Shown: one piece after another, positions 1 to 5,151 of the stretch
How positions within the stretch are numbered: the stretch's first letter is position 1
How the letters are laid out: the number at the start of each line of letters is the position of its first letter
Assembly (NCBI GenBank): GCA_017557475.1
Contig: JAFYYO010000174.1
Span: 1-6,868, forward strand
Origin: Bacteroidaceae bacterium
GTDB lineage: Bacteria > Bacteroidota > Bacteroidia > Bacteroidales > Bacteroidaceae
Length of the DNA: 6,868 nt
Reading direction: 5' to 3'
Made by a program: the position numbers and the translations under genes
Notes under the pieces: model-generated
Databases searched by the model: none
Seen by the model: only the letters and a program-made list of their open reading frames with translations
What the model was told of the DNA's origin: nothing

Positions 1-123
1 GCAACCGTTGGCGGCGACGCCTTTGGCTCTCCCGAATGCTTCCGCATGAGTTATGCCACAAGCGACGAAAACATCACGGAAGCCATGAAGCGCATCAAGG
101 AGACACTTGCAAGGCTGAAATAA
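1..123 (+). CDS. Class I/II PLP-dependent aminotransferase (aspartate aminotransferase-like), C-terminal 40 residues
   Basis: The reading frame is open from the left edge to a TAA at 121-123 and gives the last 40 residues. The stretch GDAFGSPECFRMSYATS followed by a helix ending KRIKETLARLK matches the C-terminus of the bacterial aspartate aminotransferase family (fold type I, PLP enzymes). In that family the Arg within the 'xxRxSYATS' motif binds the substrate alpha-carboxylate. These enzymes move an amino group between aspartate and 2-oxoglutarate in the cytoplasm. The PLP lysine and the rest of the protein lie outside the window, so substrate specificity cannot be judged; another subgroup I-gamma aminotransferase is possible. 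The gene ends 33 bases before a strong terminator, so it is probably last in its transcription unit. Confidence 0.85.
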   Translation, partial: ATVGGDAFGSPECFRMSYATSDENITEAMKRIKETLARLK

Positions 124-155
124 CAGGGAATCCGTCCTACAATAATATATAATGT

Positions 156-192
156 GTAGCATCAGGCGTTAACGTCTGTTGCTACTTTTTTT
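156..192 (+). terminator. Rho-independent terminator after the aminotransferase gene
   Basis: GTAGCA (156-161) pairs with TGCTAC (180-185). After one T-T mismatch the stem continues: C163-G178, A164-T177, G165-C176, a G-T wobble, C167-G174 and G168-C173, closing on a TTAA loop. Seven T follow directly (186-192). This is a canonical intrinsic terminator on the + strand, and it isolates the surface-protein gene downstream from aminotransferase transcription. Confidence 0.9.
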
Positions 193-215
193 ATGTCACG
201 TGGGTCGAACTAAAA

Positions 216-303
216 CATAACGTGTATCATTCGCAATCATAACGTGTAATGATTGGCAACATAACGTGTAATGTTTGGCATCATAACGTGTAATGTTTTC
301 GAA
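216..303. repeat. Four tandem 22-bp repeats with internal dyad symmetry, upstream of the surface-protein gene
   Basis: Units start at 216, 238, 260 and 282, an exact period of 22. All begin CATAACGTGTA, and units 2-4 share CATAACGTGTAATG. The core AACGTGTA is flanked by inverted arms: CAATCAT/ATGATTG around unit 2 (234-255, perfect) and AACAT/ATGTT around unit 3. The flanking bases change between units 2 and 3 but remain complementary. TCGAAC occurs on both sides of the array (205-210 and 299-304). The array lies 125-213 bp upstream of the predicted -7 box at 429. The period is close to two helical turns, so equivalent bases face nearly the same side of the DNA, as in a cooperative operator. 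The role as protein-binding sites is inferred; no regulator can be named. Confidence 0.85.
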
Positions 304-305
304 CT

Positions 306-321
306 TAACTGCAAGCAGTTA
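306..321. promoter_or_regulatory. 16-bp palindrome, possible operator
   Basis: TAACTGC (306-312) and GCAGTTA (315-321) are perfect inverted repeats around AA. A two-base loop is too tight for a good RNA hairpin, so a binding site for a dimeric regulator is the more natural reading. It lies just after the 22-bp array and about 108 bp before the predicted -7 box. Its function is not shown by the sequence. Confidence 0.4.
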
Positions 322-428
322 CATCCAAAGCGTGTTCTTAGAGCAAGATTAGGACAAAAAAAGGCCTTATTTCGCATAATTAACAATAATTAACGGCTGC
401 AAGTATCGTTATCGTTAATTATATTTTG

Positions 429-436
429 TAACTTTG
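429..436 (+). promoter_or_regulatory. Bacteroidetes-type -7 promoter box for the surface-protein gene
   Basis: TAACTTTG fits the Bacteroidetes primary sigma -7 consensus TAnnTTTG exactly. A clear -33 TTTG element at the usual distance is not seen; only TCGTTA-like sequence is present around 406-411. Transcription would start near 443. That leaves an AT-rich leader of about 65 bases before the ATG at 510 and makes the in-frame ATG at 447 an unlikely start. No Shine-Dalgarno sequence is apparent, as is usual in this phylum. Confidence 0.6.
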
Positions 437-509
437 CTGTGCAAATATGTGCAAAACAACAACGCATTCAAGTATTAAATTAACAATATCAACTAAAACA
501 AACAGACAA

Positions 510-3500
510 ATGAAAAAACTTTTATTTTTATTGCTCTTCGCCGCAGCAGGGCTGCAAGGCTGGGCAACGGATTTGTATCTTGTTGGTGATGCAACACCAG
601 CAGACTGGGAACTCAGTTGGCTCAGTCCAACCAAAATGACAGAAGTCAGCACTGATGTCTATGAATGGACAGGTGTTTTATTCACTGGCACAGGAGAAGG
701 ATTCAAGATTCTTACCCAAGCAGATTGGAATCCGGCTATTCATCCCTCAACGGGTGGTTTGACTATCGACACTGCTGGTTCAGATGTGGCAGCACTCCCT
801 TATTCTAATGGCACAGACTCAAAGTGGACTGTTTCTGAAACCGCTATATACAAAATCACTGTAACATTCCGCACATCTGATGTCTTGGTCGAATGCGAGA
901 AAGTCAGCGACGCTATTGTGGATGGCTACCTTCAAGTATCTTCTGCTGATTTGCTTTTGAACTATACCAGGAAAATCGTCAAAGGTAGAATTAATAATAA
1001 TAATGCATGCAACATTGCTTTAACTCAAGACATCGACTTAAGCAGTTGCAATCCATGGACACCTATCGGAACTGACGGCACCAAATTCACGAAAACATTC
1101 GACGGTCAAGGTCATAAGATTGAAAACATGACTGTTGACGGTTCCAAGGATCAACAGGGCTTTTTCGGTGTATTAGGTGCTGGCGCTGTTATCAAGAATC
1201 TTATTATTGACTCATCTTGCACAATTTCAAGTAGTGGTGGTGCAACTCTGGCAGCTTTCGCCGCTGTATGTAACAACTCTGGCGAAATTAAATTCGAGAA
1301 CTGCGGTAACGAGGCAAATGTAACAGGACAAAAACAAAACAATGCTGGTTTCCTTGGCTGTAACTATGGTGGCAGCACAACGCTTGTCTTCAACAATTGC
1401 TATAACAAAGGAACCATTAGCGGCGGATGGGAAAACGGCGCATTCTCTGGCTGGACAGGTGGCGGTGCTACTTTCAATAATTGCTACAGTATTGGTGAAG
1501 TAAATAATGGCGAAAGTGGCAAATCATGGGCTCGCGGTTCAAAAACTTGTTACAATTGCTATCAGACTGTGGGCGATGATGGAGATATTACTACTATCTC
1601 TTCTGATTTACTTACTTCTGGCGAACTCTGCTACAAGTTGAATGGCAGTGTCAGTGGCGGAACAAGCTGGTATCAGAATCTTGAGAGCAATGTTGACGCA
1701 TTCCCTGTTCCTTTCGTTTCCCACAGTAAAGTATATGCTAACGGAAATCTCAATTGCGATGGATCCCCTAAAGGAAGTGTTTCATACAGCAACACTGCTG
1801 GCGAGGTACGAGATGAACATAACTACAATAATGGCTTCTGCACCGTCTGCAATGCATATCAAGAGAATGCTCTCTCTGCAACAGATGGTTGGTATGTGAT
1901 TTCTGAGCCTTGGCAACTTCGCTGGATGGCCGAGTCTGTTACAGAGCACAATAGCACTTATGGCAGTGCCAACATCAAGCTGACTGCTGATATTGACTAC
2001 ACTGCTTACAAAGACCAGGCTGCTATGTTTGGCAAGCCCTCAAACACATTTAAGGGTGTATTCGATGGTCAGTGCTACACTGTAACTGTTGCCTTCGTGA
2101 ATAACAGCGCTGAAGAGACAGGCCTCTTCCGTCGCATCAATGGTGGTACAGTACAGAACCTTAAAGTTGACGGCACAATCGAAACTAACCAAAAATTAGC
2201 TGGCGGTATCTGCTCTGGCATCTGGCAGAAGGGTAAGATTCTGAATTGTGAAAGTGCAGTCACCATTACTGACAATGGAAGCGGCGACGCAACCCATGGT
2301 GGTATCCTTGCTTGTGTTCACGACAGGTCAAACACTGATGGCGGCATACAGATTATTAACTGTCTGTTCTCTGGCACACTGAATGCTCCCAGTCGCACAG
2401 GCAGCGGTGGTATTATTGGCTGGCCCGACAATGGCGCAACTGAAGTGAAGGTTTATAATTGCCTTGTCTCCGGAACTGTCACACTCGCAAATAATGATGA
2501 CAATGACGTCATTGTACGTAACAAGGCAGATGTGCAGAACACATATTACTCCTGCACACTCACAAACAACCTGCGTAACTCAAAGAATGGAATCGAAGTT
2601 CCAGCCGGTTCTGCAGCAAGCGGTTATCTTTGTTACTTGCTGAATGAAGAGGTAAGCGGAGCAGAAGGTTGGTATCAAACACTTACTGGCACTCCCGATG
2701 CTGCACCAACGCCCTTCTACACAAGTGCTAAAGTCTATGCAAATGGAACATTCTGCTGTGATGGAGTAACTCCTCAGGAAGGTACAACAGCAACTTATAG
2801 TAACACAGAAGGATCAACTATTGCTGAACACAGTTTTACAAATCATCTCTGCACAGGTTGTAAGGCTGTCGGTCAGGAACCAAGCACAATCTCTGGTGTT
2901 TACCAAATCGAAGACATTGGTCATCTCATTTGGTTTGCTGCATATGTTAATGCAGGCAACGCTACTGTGTCGGGCAAACTCACTGCCGACATTAACCAAA
3001 GCGACGCTAAATACACTCCCATCGGTTCTTCCGATCATCCATATCATGGGACCTTCGATGGCGACTATCACACCGTAACCCTGAATCTCACGGACGGGAC
3101 AAAGAGCAATCAAGGCATCTTTGGCGTACTCACAGGTGGTGCAACAATCAATAACCTCATTGCAGCTGGCAACGTAAAGGGATTCAATGCTGTTGGCGGT
3201 ATCGCTGGAAGCACTCATGAAAGTGGTAACGTGACATTCAACAATTGTGGTAATGAAGCAACAGTTGAAGCAACGAATGCCAATGCCGGAGGTATTCTTG
3301 GCGTTGATATGAACTCTTCAGCAGCCATAACGATGAAGAATGTGTATAGTGCAGGCGCAATAAATGGTGTAAACGATAACGGTGGCCTCTCTGGTTGGGC
3401 AGGTAACAATCCAACCATCATCAACTCATATTGTATAAGTGAAGTACAGAATGGTTCACAGTTCTGTCGATGCAATGGAAGTAGCAATACAAACACTTGG

Positions 3501-4169
3501 GGACAGGATCAGATCACTGGCACCATGCTTACTGATGGCACACTTTGTGCAAAGCTTGGTTATGCTTTCCGTCAGAACATTGGCAGCGGTCATCCCTGCT
3601 TCGACCAGGCTCAAGGCTTCGTGACCGAGATTAAGGATGCGGGCTGGAGCACTCAATACATTACCACTTCTGACGTAACTATCCCTTCTGGCATTGAAGC
3701 ATTCGCTGGTGTAGTAAATGGCAGCGCAATCACGCTTGTCTCCATCTCTGATGCAATTGCAGCAGGCGAACCTGTTGTCCTGAAGGGTGCAGCTGGCCTT
3801 TACAACTTCATGCCCACAACAGGTGCAACTTCTGCTGCAAGCAACGACCTCAGCGGTTCTAACGGCTCTGTTACTGGCGGTGATGGCATCTATGCTCTTG
3901 CAAAGAAGGGTGAAGAAGGACAAGAAGTTGTTGGCTTCTACCCTGTTGCTGCAACAGTAACAATTCCCGCAGGCAAGGCTTATCTTGAATATACTGGCAG
4001 CAATGGTGTCAAGGGCTTCACCTTCGTCTTCGATGATGATGCTACTGGCATCGTTTCTCCCCTCGGGGAGACGGAAGAGGGGGCCGCAATCTACAACCTC
4101 GCTGGTCAGCGCATCAACAAGATGCAGAAGGGCATCAACATCGTGAATGGAAAGAAGATTCTCTTCTAA
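510..4169 (+). CDS. Large secreted modular protein: SusE/SusF-like domain, three GLUG-type beta-helix blocks, C-terminal sorting-like tail
   Basis: This predicted surface or secreted protein has 1219 residues. Residues 1-19 (MKKLLFLLLFAAAGLQGWA) are a signal peptide. Residues 20-131 (LYLVGDATPADW, then W-rich beta strands) resemble the starch-binding SusE/SusF fold. Three blocks, about 136-369, 459-703 and 797-1000, repeat the same order: FDGQ-H, G-FG-L-G--I-NL, NCGNE, AG-LG and NCY--G-I. This resembles GLUG motifs and suggests parallel beta-helices. Blocks 1 and 2 are followed by linkers (370-450, 704-787) running LCYKLN, WYQ, VYANG and a H-x6-CxxC element; a shortened linker follows block 3 (1009-1031). 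A beta-rich domain (about 1037-1177) leads to a tail, AAIYNLAGQR to VNGKKILF (1192-1219), resembling Bacteroidales C-terminal sorting domains. Start: the ATG at 510 opens the signal peptide, whereas the in-frame ATG at 447 lies at the predicted transcription start. Glycan binding or adhesion is inferred; no catalytic motif was seen. Confidence 0.9.
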   Translation: MKKLLFLLLFAAAGLQGWATDLYLVGDATPADWELSWLSPTKMTEVSTDVYEWTGVLFTGTGEGFKILTQADWNPAIHPSTGGLTIDTAGSDVAALPYSNGTDSKWTVSETAIYKITVTFRTSDVLVECEKVSDAIVDGYLQVSSADLLLNYTRKIVKGRINNNNACNIALTQDIDLSSCNPWTPIGTDGTKFTKTFDGQGHKIENMTVDGSKDQQGFFGVLGAGAVIKNLIIDSSCTISSSGGATLAAFAAVCNNSGEIKFENCGNEANVTGQKQNNAGFLGCNYGGSTTLVFNNCYNKGTISGGWENGAFSGWTGGGATFNNCYSIGEVNNGESGKSWARGSKTCYNCYQTVGDDGDITTISSDLLTSGELCYKLNGSVSGGTSWYQNLESNVDAFPVPFVSHSKVYANGNLNCDGSPKGSVSYSNTAGEVRDEHNYNNGFCTVCNAYQENALSATDGWYVISEPWQLRWMAESVTEHNSTYGSANIKLTADIDYTAYKDQAAMFGKPSNTFKGVFDGQCYTVTVAFVNNSAEETGLFRRINGGTVQNLKVDGTIETNQKLAGGICSGIWQKGKILNCESAVTITDNGSGDATHGGILACVHDRSNTDGGIQIINCLFSGTLNAPSRTGSGGIIGWPDNGATEVKVYNCLVSGTVTLANNDDNDVIVRNKADVQNTYYSCTLTNNLRNSKNGIEVPAGSAASGYLCYLLNEEVSGAEGWYQTLTGTPDAAPTPFYTSAKVYANGTFCCDGVTPQEGTTATYSNTEGSTIAEHSFTNHLCTGCKAVGQEPSTISGVYQIEDIGHLIWFAAYVNAGNATVSGKLTADINQSDAKYTPIGSSDHPYHGTFDGDYHTVTLNLTDGTKSNQGIFGVLTGGATINNLIAAGNVKGFNAVGGIAGSTHESGNVTFNNCGNEATVEATNANAGGILGVDMNSSAAITMKNVYSAGAINGVNDNGGLSGWAGNNPTIINSYCISEVQNGSQFCRCNGSSNTNTWGQDQITGTMLTDGTLCAKLGYAFRQNIGSGHPCFDQAQGFVTEIKDAGWSTQYITTSDVTIPSGIEAFAGVVNGSAITLVSISDAIAAGEPVVLKGAAGLYNFMPTTGATSAASNDLSGSNGSVTGGDGIYALAKKGEEGQEVVGFYPVAATVTIPAGKAYLEYTGSNGVKGFTFVFDDDATGIVSPLGETEEGAAIYNLAGQRINKMQKGINIVNGKKILF
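567..902 (+). other. SusE/SusF-like carbohydrate-binding module (protein domain)
   Basis: Residues 20-131 of the large protein read LYLVGDATPADWELSW, then MTEV, VYEWTGVL, GFKIL, a W-N-P turn, KWTV and YKITVTF. The order of LVGDATPxxW, W-x-G-x-L, FK and YKI-V matches the repeated starch-binding domains of the Bacteroides outer-membrane lipoproteins SusE and SusF. Those proteins are lipidated, but here no lipobox cysteine follows the signal peptide, so attachment must differ. Whether the ligand is starch, or any glycan, is inference. Confidence 0.6.
4056..4071 (+). repeat. GC-rich inverted repeat inside the C-terminal tail coding sequence
   Basis: TCTCCCC (4056-4062) and GGGGAGA (4065-4071) are perfect inverted repeats with a TC spacer. 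They sit within codons for VSPLGETEEG, between the DDDATGI end of the last domain and the IYNLAGQR tail. The local G+C run stands out from the rest of the gene. It may be an in-frame REP-like insertion at a domain junction, or a chance hairpin. Confidence 0.5.
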
Positions 4170-4209
4170 TTCTTATTTCTTAATTATTAATTCTTAATTT
4201 GAAGAAGCA

Positions 4210-4386
4210 ATGAAAAAGATATATAACCAACCAACGTGCTTAGTTGTAGCCCTTGGCACTTGCAAGATGATGGCGGAGTCATTTACCATTTACTCCGACG
4301 GCGGAACTATCGGAAGTTCCGATGAAATTCTCGTCAAGGAGGAGAACACTTTATCCGACATTAACCTTTGGGACGAGGAATGGTAA
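4210..4386 (+). CDS. Small acidic protein of 58 residues, downstream of the surface-protein gene
   Basis: An ATG 40 bases after the surface-protein stop opens a 58-codon frame ending in TAA (4384-4386). The product begins MKKIYNQPTCLVVALGTCKMM. It continues through a Ser/Gly/Asp-rich middle (TIYSDGGTIGSSDEI) to an acidic, Trp-containing end (DINLWDEEW). The N-terminus resembles that of many small uncharacterised Prevotella and Bacteroides proteins (MKK-Y--P---VV), often with a Trp/Asp-rich C-terminus; this comparison is from memory. No terminator or promoter separates it from the preceding gene, so co-transcription is likely. There are two Cys (10 and 18) and no convincing signal peptide, because the hydrophobic stretch 11-16 is too short. 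Function is unknown. A small partner of the surface protein and a peptide precursor are both untested possibilities. Confidence 0.7.
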   Translation: MKKIYNQPTCLVVALGTCKMMAESFTIYSDGGTIGSSDEILVKEENTLSDINLWDEEW

Positions 4387-4398
4387 GGCGGAGCCTTA
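4384..4398 (+). other. Small hairpin overlapping the stop codon of the 58-aa gene
   Basis: TAAGGC (4384-4389) and GCCTTA (4393-4398) pair perfectly around a GGA loop, and the first arm contains the stop codon. No T run follows, so it is not a canonical terminator; it could stabilise the mRNA end or be incidental. Confidence 0.4.
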
Positions 4399-4400
4399 GG

Positions 4401-4452
4401 ATTAGAGATTAGAGATTAGAGTTCAAGAGTTCAAGGATTCAAGAGTTCAAGG
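4401..4452. repeat. Simple tandem repeats: 7-nt unit x3, then 16-nt unit x2
   Basis: ATTAGAG occurs three times head to tail (4401-4421). It is followed by two copies of a 16-nt unit, TTCAAGAGTTCAAGGA (4422-4437) and 4438-4452, the second lacking only the last A. Each 16-nt unit is itself built from two TTCAAG-like halves. The tract lies between the end of the small gene and the shared terminator. It has no coding potential and looks like low-complexity slippage sequence. Confidence 0.8.
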
Positions 4453-4478
4453 TCTTTAACCTCTAACCACATAAATAA

Positions 4479-4518
4479 GCAGAGGCAGGCGATTTGGTTC
4501 GTCTGCCTCTGTTGTTTA
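4479..4518. terminator. Bidirectional intrinsic terminator between convergent genes
   Basis: CAGAGGCAG (4480-4488) pairs with CTGCCTCTG (4503-4511). Three more inner pairs (a G-T wobble, C-G and G-C, 4489-4491 with 4500-4502) close on an eight-base loop, ATTTGGTT. The + strand continues TTGTTTAG and the - strand continues CTTATTTATG, so both sides are T-rich. It would end the surface-protein/small-protein unit on + and the His-rich gene on -, whose stop is at 4533. Confidence 0.8.
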
Positions 4519-4532
4519 GAGTATGTCGAGTG

Positions 4533-4907
4533 TTACTTTGCGAGAGCTCCGATGATTGCAGCGACTGCTACGCTTGCAACCACGCCTGCTGCCACATTGT
4601 TGTTAACCACTACGACTTCGTGATGGTGAGCTGCGTGATGACGGCGAGCCTCTTCCCTGCGACGCATCTCCTCCATCCTTCTGCGCTCTTCCATGCGACG
4701 ACGTTCTTCAATCATTCTGAGTTCGTGCTTAGACAGCTTCTTTCCATGATGTACTACAAAGTCATTGTGATGTCCATCGTGACGAACCTCAATTCTGCCT
4801 TTGTCGTTCATATGGATCTCGTTGTGCTTAGCACCAACCTTTGCGTTTGCGTTCATGCCCATCGCCATCATGATGGCAAATGCGGCGAGGTAATTCATCT
4901 TTTTCAT
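4533..4907 (-). CDS. Small exported His/Arg/Glu-rich protein with hydrophobic C-terminal tail
   Basis: The product has 124 residues. Residues 1-22 (MKKMNYLAAFAIMMAMGMNANA) form a signal peptide ending in the Ala-x-Ala type ANA. The mature part has 13 His in two zones, residues 28-61 (HDGHH, VVHHG) and 90-96 (HHAAHHH). Between them, about 60-89, is a strongly charged segment of EERRRM repeats that should be helical. An Asn turn (102-104) precedes a Val/Ala/Gly-rich hydrophobic tail (105-123) that could insert in a membrane or self-associate. There is no Cys. The start at 4907 is chosen because the longer frame to 4961 would begin inside the predicted promoter and put the signal peptide internally. 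The protein is not recognised; metal or polyanion binding in the envelope is only suggested by composition. It stands alone, with its own promoter and terminator. Confidence 0.8.
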   Translation of the reverse strand: MKKMNYLAAFAIMMAMGMNANAKVGAKHNEIHMNDKGRIEVRHDGHHNDFVVHHGKKLSKHELRMIEERRRMEERRRMEEMRRREEARRHHAAHHHEVVVVNNNVAAGVVASVAVAAIIGALAK

Positions 4908-4958
4908 AACCTTTGCTTTTAAAGAGTTAAACAATCGGTTTCCTTTCTTTTTCAATGG

Positions 4959-4966
4959 CAAAGGTA
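4959..4966 (-). promoter_or_regulatory. Bacteroidetes-type -7 promoter box for the His-rich protein gene
   Basis: On the - strand this reads TACCTTTG, an exact TAnnTTTG match. A T-run (TTTTCCC), about 20 bases upstream, is the only candidate for the -33 element and is a poor match to TTTG. The predicted start of transcription near 4952 gives a leader of about 45 bases to the ATG at 4907. Confidence 0.6.
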
Positions 4967-4981
4967 CGGCAAGATTCTGAT

Positions 4982-5042
4982 GGGAAAAGGATGTTTTTCC
5001 CTAAAGTGCGAGAGGAATTTCCCTACACTTGCAAGGGAATTC
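4982..5042. repeat. Two hairpin-forming inverted repeats within a degenerate 22-nt direct repeat
   Basis: GGGAAAA (4982-4988) pairs with TTTTCCC (4995-5001). GAATTTCCCT (5015-5024) pairs with AGGGAATTC (5034-5042), with one bulged T. TTTCCCTA also occurs at 4996 and 5018, 22 bases apart, and the two 22-nt units agree at about 15 positions. No T run follows either hairpin on the - strand, so these are not convincing terminators for the permease gene, though they lie where one would be expected. They may be decayed copies continuous with the neighbouring 21-bp array. Confidence 0.55.
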
Positions 5043-5047
5043 TACAA

Positions 5048-5131
5048 ACGCAGGTTGCGACGATAGAGACGCAAGCTGCGATGGAAGGGATGCAACCTGC
5101 GATGGTAGAAACGCAACTTGCGATTCAAGAA
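5048..5131. repeat. Four tandem 21-bp repeats, each with a GCA-N3-TGC dyad
   Basis: Units start at 5048, 5069, 5090 and 5111, an exact period of 21. The consensus is close to ACGCAACCTGCGATGGTAGA. Each unit contains GCA-N3-TGC (GCAGGTTGC, GCAAGCTGC, GCAACCTGC, GCAACTTGC): the outer bases are fixed while the middle varies. The array lies between the stop of the permease gene (5152) and the promoter of the His-rich gene (4959-4966), about 80-165 bp upstream of that promoter. Because 21 is a multiple of three, it opens several frames with heptad-like peptides, but none belongs to a credible gene. Two helical turns per unit fits a protein-binding array; a decayed minisatellite is the alternative. 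Confidence 0.85.
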
Positions 5132-5151
5132 TTAAACGAGTCAGGGACGGT

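Noticed and set aside
216..303. A small CRISPR array.
   Set aside because: The units abut with no unique spacers, only about 22 bp are repeated, and no cas gene is present. The same argument applies to 5048-5131.
447..509. An upstream in-frame ATG extending the surface protein by 21 residues.
   Set aside because: It lies within a few bases of the predicted transcription start and would place polar residues before an otherwise typical signal peptide.
124..509. A small gene or RNA gene in the left intergenic region.
   Set aside because: Only very short frames occur, and beyond the terminator, array, palindrome and promoter no tRNA- or riboswitch-like fold was recognised.
3456..3923. A 155-codon - strand frame inside the large surface-protein gene.
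   Set aside because: It is antisense to a continuous repeat-bearing protein and has no recognisable domain or promoter.
4494..4922. A 142-codon + strand frame opposite the His-rich gene.
   Set aside because: It starts inside the bidirectional terminator, and its His/Cys-rich product mirrors the codons of the real gene, which has a signal peptide and promoter.
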